Under the pieces are notes generated by a model, which saw nothing but the letters and a program-made list of their open reading frames with translations, did not search any database and had not been told where the DNA came from. A program made the position numbers and the translations under genes. Below are positions 35,303 through 44,971 of a stretch of DNA of 64,000 nt, in pieces (the stretch's first letter is position 1; each line of letters begins with the position of its first letter). This stretch comes from Aureivirga marina (lineage in GTDB: Bacteria; Bacteroidota; Bacteroidia; Flavobacteriales; Flavobacteriaceae): positions 434,001 to 498,000 of the forward strand of contig NZ_JADPIB010000003.1 of the NCBI RefSeq assembly GCF_015767265.1, in the 5' to 3' direction.

Positions 35303-35917
35303 TTAAGCTTTAATCCATGTAATTATTTCTTCATCATTTGGTAATGTTGTTGGTGCAATAACTTTTTCTACTTTTCCATCAGTTCCAATTAAATATTTTT
35401 GGAAATTCCATTTCACTTCAGAATCTTCCACACCATTTTTAGATTTCTCTGTTAAAAAACTATAAACTGGTGCAATATCATCTCCTTTTACAGAAATTTT
35501 ACTCATCATTGGAAAAGTTACTCCATAATTTTTCTGACAAAAAGCAGCAATTTGAACATTTGTTCCTGGCTCTTGAGCTCCAAAGTTATTTGCTGGAAAA
35601 CCAACAATTACGAAATTTTGATCTTTATAATCTTTGTATAATTTTTCTAACAACTCATATTGCGGAGTTAATCCACATTCTGAAGCTGTATTTACAATCA
35701 TTACTTTTTTTCCTTTTAAAGAATTAAAATCAAAAGAATTTCCTTCGATATCATTTACTTTAAACTGATAAATTGAAGTGTTTTGAGTTGCATCATTTGT
35801 TTGTTTTGCCATTTCTTTTACTGGTTTCGTTGTTGTTTCAACTTCTTGTTTTTTTCCTTCATTACAAGATACTAAAAGTAATGCGCAAACAGCTAGGGAT
35901 TTTACGATTAATTTCAT
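35303..35917 (-). CDS. Glutathione peroxidase-like lipoprotein
   Basis: A 204-residue lipoprotein (lipobox ending at Cys18, LLLVSC). The peroxidatic Cys81 lies in NTASECGLTPQY, with Gln115 (NNFGAQEPG) and Trp170-Asn171 (KWNFQKYL) completing the GPx catalytic set. It contains Cys rather than selenocysteine. It would reduce peroxides at the cell envelope, probably with thioredoxin-like donors. The gene starts 15 bp after the uvrA stop on the same strand, so it may be transcribed with uvrA. Confidence 0.93.
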   Translation of the reverse strand: MKLIVKSLAVCALLLVSCNEGKKQEVETTTKPVKEMAKQTNDATQNTSIYQFKVNDIEGNSFDFNSLKGKKVMIVNTASECGLTPQYELLEKLYKDYKDQNFVIVGFPANNFGAQEPGTNVQIAAFCQKNYGVTFPMMSKISVKGDDIAPVYSFLTEKSKNGVEDSEVKWNFQKYLIGTDGKVEKVIAPTTLPNDEEIITWIKA

Positions 35918-35932
35918 TTTTCTGTTATTATT

Positions 35933-38722
35933 TTAGATTTGATTTAATTTTTCCTTCAAGAATTCTGCGGTGTAAGAATCTTTACATTTTACAAGTTCTT
36001 CTGGTGTTCCTGTAAAAATTAAAGATCCTCCATTTTCTCCTCCCTCTTTTCCTAAATCTATAATTGTATCTGCACATTTGATTAAATCAATATTATGTTC
36101 AATTACAATTAAAGAATGTCCATTAGCAATCAATGCATTAAAAGAATCTAATAATTTATTAATATCATGAAAATGCAAACCAGTTGTAGGCTCATCGAAT
36201 ATAAATAACGATTTGGCTTGTCTAGTTCCTTTAACTAAAAAGGAAGCTAATTTAATTCTCTGTGCCTCTCCACCTGATAAAGTTGAAGAAGATTGCCCTA
36301 ATTGGACGTAGCCTAAACCTACATCATACAATGGTTTTAATTTTTTTGCAATTTTTGTTACTTTATGTTTTTCGAAAAACGCAATTCCTTCTTCAATTGT
36401 CATTGTAAGAATATCATGAATTGTTTTTTCTTCATAAGTAATTTCTAAAATTTCTTTCTTAAAACGTTTTCCTTTACAAGCTTCACATTCTAAATGAACG
36501 TCTGCCATAAACTGCATTTCAATCGTAACTTCCCCTTCTCCTTTACAAACTTCACATCTTCCTCCTTCTACATTAAAAGAAAAATGTTTTGGTTTATAAT
36601 TTCGAAGTTTCGCCAATTTTGTAGAAGCGAATAAATTACGAATATCATCATACGCTTTAATATAAGTCACAGGGTTTGAACGACTAGAACGTCCAATTGG
36701 GTTTTGGTCAATAAATTCTACATTTTGTAACTGTTCATAAGAACCTTTTAACTCTGAAAACTGACCAACTTTTCCTCCTGCTTGATTTATTTTTTTATGA
36801 AGTGCTGGATATAAAATTTTCTTTACTAATGTACTTTTTCCACTTCCAGAAATTCCTGTAATCACAGTCATTCCATTTAAAGGAAATTTCACATCAATAT
36901 TTTTTAAATTATTTTCTCTTGCACCAACAACTTCAACAAAGTTATTCGATTTTCTTCTTTGTGTTGGAACTGGAATTTCTTTGGTTTCATTTAAATAAGA
37001 AGCTGTAAGTGTTTTCGTTTTAATTATTTTATCAAAAGTTCCAACAGCACAAACTTCTCCACCATGAAAACCAGCTTCTGGACCAATATCAATAATATAA
37101 TCTGCTGCTTTCATAATGTCTTCATCGTGTTCGACAACAATTACTGTATTTCCTAAATCACGTAGATTCTTCAGTACGCTTATTAATTTTTCGGTATCTC
37201 TAGGATGTAAACCAATACTTGGTTCATCTAAAATATACATCGAACCAACCAAACTACTTCCTAAAGAAGTTGCTAAATTAATTCGCTGACTTTCTCCACC
37301 AGAAAGTGTATTGGATGCACGATTTAATGTCAAATAATTTAAACCAACATTTTGTAAAAATTCCAAACGATTATTTATTTCAATCAACAAACGTTTTGCA
37401 ACTTCATTTTCATGTTTTGTTAGTTTTAAATCTTTAAAGAAATCAGCTAACTTATCAATAGAAATATCTACTAATTCTGTAATATTTTTTCCACCAACTT
37501 TTACATAAGAAGCTTCTTCACGAAGGCGTTTTCCATGACAAGTAGTACAAATTGTTTTTCCTCTATAGCGAGAAAGCATCACACGATATTGGATTTTATA
37601 ACTTTTTTCTTCTAAAAATTTAAAAAAGTCATTAATTCCAGGCAAATCTTTATTTCCTTTCCAAACCAATTCTTGCTGTTCATTTGTCAACTCGAACCAA
37701 GGTTTATGAATTGGAAAATCATATTTATAAGCATTTTTTATAAATGCATCTTTATATTTTTTAAAAGAATCTGAACGCCAAGGTAAAACTGCATCTTCAA
37801 AGATAGAAAGCCCTGTATTTGGAATTACTAAATCCCTATCAACTCCAACAATATCACCATAACCTTCGCAAGTTGGACAAGCACCATAAGGATTATTAAA
37901 ACTAAATAAATGTGTATTTGGTTCTAAAAATTGCATTCCGTCCAATTCGAATTTATTGCTAAATTCTACATTTTCACCTGTAGCAATATTTTCAATTATC
38001 AAAGTTCCTTTTCCTTCAAAAAAAGCAGTTTGAATAGAATCCGCCAATCTATTGTAAAAATCTTCATCATGAGAAAGAACAATACGATCGACAACAAGAA
38101 ATAGCGATTTTGCTTTTGCAACAGAAACACTTTCAATTCGTTCTACTTTTCCATCAATCTTCACACGAGAATATCCTTGTTGACCAAGAATTTTAAGAAT
38201 ATCTGGAAGTTTTCTTCCATTGTTTAAATCCATCGGAGCAAGCAACAATAATTTTGTTTTTTCTTCAAAAGATTTAATTAAATCTAAAACATCTTTCACA
38301 GTATGTTTCTTTACTTCTTTATTTGAAATTGGTGAAAATGTTCTTCCAATTCTTGCAAAAAGAAGTTTTAAATAATCATAAATTTCTGTAGAAGTTCCGA
38401 CAGTCGAACGAGAATTTGTCGTATTTACTTTTTGTTCGATTGCAATTGCAGGAGAAATTCCTTTGATATAATCAACTTGAGGTTTATTCAATCTCCCTAA
38501 AAACTGACGAGCATAAGAAGACAAACTTTCCACATAACGTCTTTGACCTTCCGCATAAAGAGTATCAAATGCTAAACTTGACTTACCAGAACCTGACAAA
38601 CCAGTTATTACAACTAGCTTGTTTCTAGGAATTGCAACATCAATATTTTTTAAGTTATGGAGTTTTGCTCCTTTAATTAAAATAAATTCTTTCGGATTTA
38701 AATTATCTATACTTGTGCTCAT
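35933..38722 (-). CDS. uvrA: Excinuclease ABC subunit UvrA
   Basis: A 929-residue UvrA, the usual length. Two ABC ATPase modules are visible: Walker A GLSGSGKSSLAFDTLYAEGQ near residue 40 and GISGSGKSTLVKK near 640. Both signature sequences (NTLSGGESQR and STLSGGEAQR) and both Walker B motifs (YILDEPSIGLHP and FIFDEPTTGLHF) are present. Zinc-finger CxxC pairs occur in CPTCEGYG, CTTCHGKR, CEVCKGEG and CEACKGKR. It recognises DNA lesions with UvrB in nucleotide excision repair. Intact; ATG at 38722. Confidence 0.98.
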   Translation of the reverse strand: MSTSIDNLNPKEFILIKGAKLHNLKNIDVAIPRNKLVVITGLSGSGKSSLAFDTLYAEGQRRYVESLSSYARQFLGRLNKPQVDYIKGISPAIAIEQKVNTTNSRSTVGTSTEIYDYLKLLFARIGRTFSPISNKEVKKHTVKDVLDLIKSFEEKTKLLLLAPMDLNNGRKLPDILKILGQQGYSRVKIDGKVERIESVSVAKAKSLFLVVDRIVLSHDEDFYNRLADSIQTAFFEGKGTLIIENIATGENVEFSNKFELDGMQFLEPNTHLFSFNNPYGACPTCEGYGDIVGVDRDLVIPNTGLSIFEDAVLPWRSDSFKKYKDAFIKNAYKYDFPIHKPWFELTNEQQELVWKGNKDLPGINDFFKFLEEKSYKIQYRVMLSRYRGKTICTTCHGKRLREEASYVKVGGKNITELVDISIDKLADFFKDLKLTKHENEVAKRLLIEINNRLEFLQNVGLNYLTLNRASNTLSGGESQRINLATSLGSSLVGSMYILDEPSIGLHPRDTEKLISVLKNLRDLGNTVIVVEHDEDIMKAADYIIDIGPEAGFHGGEVCAVGTFDKIIKTKTLTASYLNETKEIPVPTQRRKSNNFVEVVGARENNLKNIDVKFPLNGMTVITGISGSGKSTLVKKILYPALHKKINQAGGKVGQFSELKGSYEQLQNVEFIDQNPIGRSSRSNPVTYIKAYDDIRNLFASTKLAKLRNYKPKHFSFNVEGGRCEVCKGEGEVTIEMQFMADVHLECEACKGKRFKKEILEITYEEKTIHDILTMTIEEGIAFFEKHKVTKIAKKLKPLYDVGLGYVQLGQSSSTLSGGEAQRIKLASFLVKGTRQAKSLFIFDEPTTGLHFHDINKLLDSFNALIANGHSLIVIEHNIDLIKCADTIIDLGKEGGENGGSLIFTGTPEELVKCKDSYTAEFLKEKLNQI

Positions 38723-39007
38723 TCTTAAATTTTGCTGTAAATTTAGTATAATGTTAGAGAATAAAAATGAAAGGTTTTAAAAATATTTCACTTCTTTTTT
38801 AAAACTATATTAAAATTAGTTATTTTCTAAATATTAGCATTTTCATCACTTCCACTTTCATTTTTATCACTATAATTAAAATTTATGATAAAAAAGTCTC
38901 TTATTCTTTTTTTTTAACTAATTTTATGTAAAATTAATAAAAAACAATTTAAAACAATTACTCAATAAAAACCTATCGACAGGTTTTTACTCCAAATTTA
39001 TTAACAA

Positions 39008-41494
39008 ATGAAAAAACTACATTTATTAACGTCTCTTATTTTAATTTGCGTTACTAGTTTATATTCTCAGGAATATAAAGACATGATCAGAAAAGGAACT
39101 TTTACTGTACAAGAAATTCAAGATTCAGCAGAAAGGTATTTTGAAAAAAAAGGAACAGGAAAAGGTTCAGGTTATAAGCAATTTAAGAGATGGGAATTTA
39201 TTGCCCTTAAAAAAATGGGACCAGATGGTTATTTAAAACCAGATCATTTTTACTTCGAAGAATTAAAAAGAGTTAACAAGTACGAAAATCAAAAAGTTAA
39301 TCAGGCATTAACAAATGATAATTGGATTGAACTTGGACCTACTTATTGGAATCAAACTTCAGGATGGAATCCAGGAGTTGGAAGAATTACATCTATAGCA
39401 ATTAATCCTTCTAATTCTAATAATATTGTAATTGGAACTCCTAACGCAGGAATCTGGAGAACTACAAATAAAGGAACAACTTGGACATCACTTACAGATC
39501 ATTTCTCTAATTTAAAGGTTTGGTCTTTAGCGATGGATCCTTCTAATTCAAATACTGTTTATTGGGGATCTAATAGTGGAGTTATTTATAAATCTACAAA
39601 CCAAGGATCAACTTGGCAAACTTTTGCAGATTTATCAGGATCTTCAGTTTACAAAATTGCAGTTCACCCAACAAATTCAAACATTGTTTATGTTGCAATG
39701 AATTATGGTGGATTTTATAGAACTTTAAATGGAGGAGCATCTTGGACTAAAATTACATCAGACTATAGAGGTTATGATATAGAGTTTAATAAAAGTAATC
39801 CAAATATTGTTTATTTAAGTGGAACAAATTTCCATAAAACAACAATCGACAATTCTAGTCCTATAAAAACACATAATTTTAGCTCAGGAGTTAAAATGAT
39901 TGGTGTTACTGCTGCAAATTCTAATAAAATTTATGTTTTAGAAGAAAGTGGTGGAAAATTTGGTGCTTTATATGTTTCAAACAATGGAGGAACAACTTTT
40001 ACAACATTAAATCATGGAAGCAAAAACTATTTTGGATATAGTGTTTACGCTTCTGATGATAGAGGACAAGCTCCAAGAGATATGGATATTGCAGTTTCAA
40101 ATACGAATGCAAATGAAGTACATATTGCAGGTATCTTAACATGGAGATCAACAAATGGAGGAACATCTTTCAAAATTACATCTGACTGGGTTCCAGCAAA
40201 TGCTGCATCTAGAAATATTGGATATTGTCATGCAGATGTAGATATTTTAGAATTCATTGATGGTGAATTATTTGTAGGAAGTGACGGTGGGTTATTTGTT
40301 GCTGAAAACACAAGTAATATAAATAGTAATTATTATGAAGATTTAACTGATGGTTTAGGAATTCGTGAGTTTTACAAAATGGGAATTTCACAAACATCAA
40401 GTACTAAAATTTCTGGAGGATCTCAAGATAATGGTACTTCAATTTATTCAGAGCAAACAAACCAATGGAAAGATTGGCTTGGAGCTGATGGAATGGAAAC
40501 TTTCTTCGATATCAATAACTCAAACATTGTTTATGGAACAATTTACAATGGACAACTTTACAAAAGTTATAATGGAGGAAATAGTTATACTTCTCTTCCA
40601 AAAGTATTTAATGGAGCTTGGGTAACACCTTATGAACCAGACCCAAATTATTCTAACACTTTCTATGGTGGAGGTTCAAGTCTTTATAAAACAACTAATG
40701 GAGGACAAACTTGGTCAAGTATTTCTAGTGTTAGATCTGGGTATATAAATGATATTGAAATCTCACAAACAAATAATCAAATTATTTATTATGGTCAAGG
40801 GTCAAGACTTTATAAAACAACTAATGGAGGACAAACTTGGCAAACAGTAAGTGGAATTTATGGACAAGTTAGAGATATTGCAATTCATCCAACAAATTCT
40901 AATAAAGTAGCTGTATGTGTTAATAGTAGTAACCAAGTTTATGTTTCTAATAATGGTGGAAGTACTTGGACACAATATGACAAAAACCTTCCTAATTTTA
41001 GTAAAACAGCAATTGTTTGGCAAGGTGATTCAAATAATACATTATATGTAGGAATGGATTATGGAGTTTATATGATCAATGATGATTTAACTAACTGGGT
41101 TGCTTTCAATAACAATTTACCAAATGTTATGATTACAGAATTAGAAATTAATCATACAAATAATACTTTATATACTTCGACTTATGGAAGAGGAATTTGG
41201 AAGACAAATCTTTACAATTCTCGTGAAAGTTTAGAAAACCAAGAAGTATTAGAACAAAATATTTCTATTTCTCCAAATCCAGCTAAAGATAAAATCAATA
41301 TCAAAAACCTTGAAGATTCATTCAAAACTTCGATTAGTATTTATGATCAAAGTGGAAGAGTTGTAAAATATTTAAAAGATTTTACGCTTAATAAAAACAA
41401 TATCATAGACATTGATAATTTAAATCCTGGCATTTACTTTATTAAAATTAATACTGAAAAAGGAATATTTTCTGAGAAAATTATCAAGAAGTAG
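39008..41494 (+). CDS. T9SS-secreted BNR/sortilin-like beta-propeller protein
   Basis: An 828-residue secreted protein. Signal peptide at residues 1-20 (ending SLYSQ). Residues 100-740 carry repeated TTNGGxTW/KSTNQGSTWQ and HPTNSN motifs of BNR/VPS10-type beta-propellers. The C-terminal 75 residues form a T9SS type A sorting domain (ISPNPAKDKINI ... YDQSGRVV ... LNPGIYFIKI ... KIIKK). It would be exported across the outer membrane and retained or released by T9SS. A close paralog follows in tandem. Function is unknown; sialidase labels for this repeat family are not supported by catalytic residues here. Confidence 0.88.
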   Translation: MKKLHLLTSLILICVTSLYSQEYKDMIRKGTFTVQEIQDSAERYFEKKGTGKGSGYKQFKRWEFIALKKMGPDGYLKPDHFYFEELKRVNKYENQKVNQALTNDNWIELGPTYWNQTSGWNPGVGRITSIAINPSNSNNIVIGTPNAGIWRTTNKGTTWTSLTDHFSNLKVWSLAMDPSNSNTVYWGSNSGVIYKSTNQGSTWQTFADLSGSSVYKIAVHPTNSNIVYVAMNYGGFYRTLNGGASWTKITSDYRGYDIEFNKSNPNIVYLSGTNFHKTTIDNSSPIKTHNFSSGVKMIGVTAANSNKIYVLEESGGKFGALYVSNNGGTTFTTLNHGSKNYFGYSVYASDDRGQAPRDMDIAVSNTNANEVHIAGILTWRSTNGGTSFKITSDWVPANAASRNIGYCHADVDILEFIDGELFVGSDGGLFVAENTSNINSNYYEDLTDGLGIREFYKMGISQTSSTKISGGSQDNGTSIYSEQTNQWKDWLGADGMETFFDINNSNIVYGTIYNGQLYKSYNGGNSYTSLPKVFNGAWVTPYEPDPNYSNTFYGGGSSLYKTTNGGQTWSSISSVRSGYINDIEISQTNNQIIYYGQGSRLYKTTNGGQTWQTVSGIYGQVRDIAIHPTNSNKVAVCVNSSNQVYVSNNGGSTWTQYDKNLPNFSKTAIVWQGDSNNTLYVGMDYGVYMINDDLTNWVAFNNNLPNVMITELEINHTNNTLYTSTYGRGIWKTNLYNSRESLENQEVLEQNISISPNPAKDKINIKNLEDSFKTSISIYDQSGRVVKYLKDFTLNKNNIIDIDNLNPGIYFIKINTEKGIFSEKIIKK

Positions 41495-41517
41495 TCTTTT
41501 TTAAATAAAAACTTTTT

Positions 41518-41547
41518 AAAGAGCAAGGATTCAATTCTTTGCTCTTT
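41518..41547 (+). terminator. Rho-independent terminator between the tandem propeller genes
   Basis: Stem AAAGAGCAA / TTGCTCTTT with a 12-base loop and a T-run. A very similar hairpin ends the second paralog, so it was probably copied with the duplication. Beyond it, 41548-41878 is AT-rich and holds only the next gene's promoter. Confidence 0.88.
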
Positions 41548-41819
41548 TTTATTTGATTTACTATTCTATTTTAAAATCAAAAAAGACGAAAATGTAAGGT
41601 TATATTTTTTTTTGATTCTTATTTAAAATTAAATTAAATAAACTTATTTTCAGAATATTAGCAAATTTCTTCCCTCCTTCTCTTCATTAATAAATTTATC
41701 CTAAATTTAATTTTTAAAATTTAATAAATCATTTTTTTAATATAAATATTATATATGTCGTATTTTTTTATGATTAATAACAGAAAATAAATTATTTATT
41801 GTTTTTTATGTATTTTATT

Positions 41820-41848
41820 TTGTTTATATCTAAAATGTAATACTTTTG
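41820..41848 (+). promoter_or_regulatory. Flavobacterial promoter (TTG - 18 bp - TACTTTTG) before the second propeller gene
   Basis: TTG at 41820-41822, an 18-bp spacer and TACTTTTG at 41841-41848 match the Bacteroidota consensus, 31 bp before the ATG. Confidence 0.65.
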
Positions 41849-41878
41849 ATGAAAATTAACTCCAAAATATTTTAATCT

Positions 41879-44359
41879 ATGAAGCAAAAATTACGTTCAA
41901 TTGCATCTTTGATTCTAATTGGTACAACAAGTTTGTATGCACAAGAATATAAAGAAATGATTCGAGAAGGGAATTTTAGAGTTCAAGAAATTCAAGAATC
42001 AGCTGATAATTATTTTCAAAAAACTGGAAAAGGAAAAGGAACTGGATATAAACAGTTCAAACGTTGGGAATTTACTGCGCTTCAAGATATGGATGAGAAC
42101 GGTTATTTAAAACCAAATGAATTCTATTTTGAAGAATTAAAAAGAGTAAACCAATATCAAAACAGAAGAACTGAAGAATTTGAAACAAATGATAATTGGG
42201 AAGAATTAGGACCAACATATTATAATCAAACTTCTGGATGGAATCCTGGAGTTGGAAGAATTACAGCTTTAGCAATTAACCCTACAAATTCAAGTAATAT
42301 TTATATTGGAAGTCCAACTGGTGGAGTTTGGTCAACGAAAGATAAAGGTACAAATTGGACACCTTTAACAGATGAATTTACAAATCTAGTTGTACAATCG
42401 CTTGCGATTGATCCTTCTGATTTAAGTACTGTTTATTGGGGTTCTTCAAACGGAAGAATTTATAAATCCGAAGATGAAGGAATTACTTGGAGTATATTCG
42501 CAAATTTATCTGGATATTCTGTTACTAAAATTGCTGTTCACCCAACAGATTCTAACATTATATATGCTGCAATGAGTTATGGAGGATTCTATAGAACTCT
42601 CGATGGCGGTGAAAATTGGCATCAAGTAGTTAGTGACAATAGAGGTTATGATGTAGAGTTTAATAAAGAAGATCCAAATATTGTTTATTTAAGTGGAAGT
42701 AATTTCTATAAAACAACAATTGATAATTCAGAATCTATTACACACAGTTTCTCTTCAGGAATTAAAATGATCGGTGTAACAGCTGCAAATCCAGATAAAA
42801 TTTATGTAATTGAAGAAGGAGAAGGAATTTTTAATGCATTGTATGTTTCTGTAGATGGAGGTAATAATTTTAACGAATTAGACCATGGAACTAATAATTA
42901 TTTTGGTTATAGTACTTCTGCAGCAGACGCAAATGGTCAAGCTCCAAGAGATATGGATATTGCTGTTTCTCCTACAGATGAAAATGAGGTTCATATTGCC
43001 GGAATCTTAACATGGAGATCTACAAATGGTGGTGTTACATTCCAAAATACATCAGATTGGGTTCCTGGAAGTGCTGCTGCTGCAAATGTAGGTTATTGTC
43101 ACGCAGATGTCGATATTTTAGAATTTACGGATGGTGAATTATTTGTAGGAAGTGACGGAGGTTTATTTACTGCTGAAAATCCAGATAATATCAGTCAAAA
43201 TTATTATACAGATTTAACTGATGGTTTAGGAATTCGTCAGTTTTATAAATTTGGTATTACACAAACAGAAAAAACAAAAATTTCAGGTGGTTCTCAAGAT
43301 AATGGTTCTTCTATTTATGATGAAGAAACAAATCAATGGATTGATTGGCTTGGTGCAGACGGAATGGAAACTTTCTTTGATATAAATAATCCAAATATTG
43401 TTTATGGAACTATTTATAATGGAACATTATATAAAACAGTGAATGGTGGATTTAATTCTTCACAATTACCTCAAGGATTTTATGGTGATTGGGTAACACC
43501 TTTTGAACCAGATCCAAATAATTCAAATACTTTTTATGGAGGTGGAGCTAGCTTAAATAAAACTACAAATGGAGGATTAAGTTGGACAAGCATTTCACAG
43601 AGTTTTGGTGATTATATTTCAGATATTGAAATTGCACCAACAAACAATCAAGTAATTTATTTTGGAGCTGCTGATAGATTGTATAAAACAAATAATGGTG
43701 GTGATTCATGGGAAACAGTTTCTGGACTATTCGGAAGAGTTCGTGATATTGCAATTCATCCGACGAATCCAGATAAAATAGCAGTTTGTATCAATAGTTC
43801 AAATCAAGTTTACATTTCTAATGACGGTGGAGATTCTTGGGAACAATTTGATAAAAACTTACCTAACTTTAGCAAAACTTCAATCGTTTGGCAAGATGAT
43901 GAATTAAATACATTATATGTAGGAATGAATTATGGAATCTATATGATTAATGATAACCTTGAAGAATGGGTTCCTTTTAATAATAATCTTCCAAATGTTA
44001 GAATTACAGAATTGGAAATCAATTATGTAAATCAAAATATTTATGTTTCTACTTATGGAAGAGGAGTTTGGAGATCAGCTTTATATAGTCCAAATATCGG
44101 AATTGAAAATCATAAATTTTTAGAAGATATTAAAATCTATCCAAATCCAGCAAAAGATAAGATAAACATTCAATGGAACGAAAATTCTAATGTTTCAATA
44201 CGTTTATTTGATCAACAAGGAAGAATTATTAAATACATCAAAGACACTCCAATTAATCAAGCTTTAGAAATTGATTTATCAAATTATACTAATGGAATTT
44301 ATTTTGTTAGAATTAATTCAGATAAAGGAGTTCGTACTGAAAAAATAGTGAAAAACTAA
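41879..44359 (+). CDS. T9SS-secreted BNR/sortilin-like beta-propeller protein (tandem paralog)
   Basis: An 826-residue paralog of the preceding gene, with the same signal peptide layout, propeller repeats and T9SS type A tail (IYPNPAKDKINI ... LFDQQGRII ... TNGIYFVRI ... KIVKN). Long stretches are identical or conservatively changed (for example NQTSGWNPGVGRIT and ISGGSQDNG in both). This copy is more acidic: many Asn/Lys positions are Asp/Glu. It has its own promoter and terminator. Recent duplication with charge divergence is inferred. Confidence 0.88.
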   Translation: MKQKLRSIASLILIGTTSLYAQEYKEMIREGNFRVQEIQESADNYFQKTGKGKGTGYKQFKRWEFTALQDMDENGYLKPNEFYFEELKRVNQYQNRRTEEFETNDNWEELGPTYYNQTSGWNPGVGRITALAINPTNSSNIYIGSPTGGVWSTKDKGTNWTPLTDEFTNLVVQSLAIDPSDLSTVYWGSSNGRIYKSEDEGITWSIFANLSGYSVTKIAVHPTDSNIIYAAMSYGGFYRTLDGGENWHQVVSDNRGYDVEFNKEDPNIVYLSGSNFYKTTIDNSESITHSFSSGIKMIGVTAANPDKIYVIEEGEGIFNALYVSVDGGNNFNELDHGTNNYFGYSTSAADANGQAPRDMDIAVSPTDENEVHIAGILTWRSTNGGVTFQNTSDWVPGSAAAANVGYCHADVDILEFTDGELFVGSDGGLFTAENPDNISQNYYTDLTDGLGIRQFYKFGITQTEKTKISGGSQDNGSSIYDEETNQWIDWLGADGMETFFDINNPNIVYGTIYNGTLYKTVNGGFNSSQLPQGFYGDWVTPFEPDPNNSNTFYGGGASLNKTTNGGLSWTSISQSFGDYISDIEIAPTNNQVIYFGAADRLYKTNNGGDSWETVSGLFGRVRDIAIHPTNPDKIAVCINSSNQVYISNDGGDSWEQFDKNLPNFSKTSIVWQDDELNTLYVGMNYGIYMINDNLEEWVPFNNNLPNVRITELEINYVNQNIYVSTYGRGVWRSALYSPNIGIENHKFLEDIKIYPNPAKDKINIQWNENSNVSIRLFDQQGRIIKYIKDTPINQALEIDLSNYTNGIYFVRINSDKGVRTEKIVKN

Positions 44360-44390
44360 TCTATTTTATCAAAATAATAGAAAGAGCATT

Positions 44391-44411
44391 GATTAAAAGT
44401 CTTTGCTCTTT
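44391..44411 (+). terminator. Rho-independent terminator after the second propeller gene
   Basis: Stem AAAGAGCA / TGCTCTTT followed by seven T residues. It matches the hairpin at 41518-41547 in stem and tail. Confidence 0.85.
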
Positions 44412-44460
44412 TTTTATTTCATTTGATTTCTTATTTTCGGGCTTAATTAACCATGAAAAA

Positions 44461-44913
44461 ATGAAAAAACTATTATTCTCTATTCCAATCTGTTTATTTT
44501 TTTTCGCATGTACTGATGAAAATGCAAAAGTAAAAGAACAATTTAATAATTTGTTTAGTACTTCATTAAATGAAGGCGTGAAAATAGATTCAACAATTAT
44601 TAAAGAGGCTTATGAAATTCCTGCTTATAGAAGAATTAATCATGAAAGAAATATACTTCAGCTTACTAATTTATATTTAATGTCTGGAGAAAATGATCAA
44701 TTTAAGGAATATGCGGATAGTATAAAAACTTTGATTAGCGATTTACAAAAAAAAGAAAAAAATGAAAATACTGGTTATTTAATCGAGTATAAAATTGTTC
44801 TAAAAAATGAAGCAAATGAAAGAAAAAATATAAAACTTTATGGACAATATGATATAAACAAAAATATAATTCATATAACAAAAGACGAACCTACTTTGCT
44901 TTTTAATGACTAA
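44461..44913 (+). CDS. Lipoprotein of unknown function (150 aa)
   Basis: A 150-residue lipoprotein starting MKKLLFSIPICLFFFACTDE with lipobox FFAC (Cys17). The mature region is Lys/Glu-rich and includes a helix YRRINHERNILQLTNLYLMSG and a strand-rich end (EYKIVLKNEANERKNIKLYGQYD). No family recognised. A longer reading frame extends upstream to 44389 but runs through the preceding terminator, so ATG 44461 is the start. Confidence 0.7.
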   Translation: MKKLLFSIPICLFFFACTDENAKVKEQFNNLFSTSLNEGVKIDSTIIKEAYEIPAYRRINHERNILQLTNLYLMSGENDQFKEYADSIKTLISDLQKKEKNENTGYLIEYKIVLKNEANERKNIKLYGQYDINKNIIHITKDEPTLLFND

Positions 44914-44919
44914 AAATAA

Positions 44920-44965
44920 AAAACACAAAGGCTTTTTTAAAATTAAAAATTAGCCTTTGTGTTTT
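44920..44965. terminator. Bidirectional terminator between convergent genes
   Basis: Perfect 13-bp stem AAAACACAAAGGC / GCCTTTGTGTTTT with an AT-rich loop of about 20 bases. T-runs occur on both sides, so it serves the lipoprotein gene and the convergent Omp28-like gene. Confidence 0.88.
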
Positions 44966-44971
44966 ATTTTT

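Noticed and set aside
44389-44460. N-terminal extension of the 150-aa lipoprotein
   Set aside because: The extension would translate through the terminator hairpin of the upstream gene, and the ATG at 44461 starts a clear lipoprotein signal.
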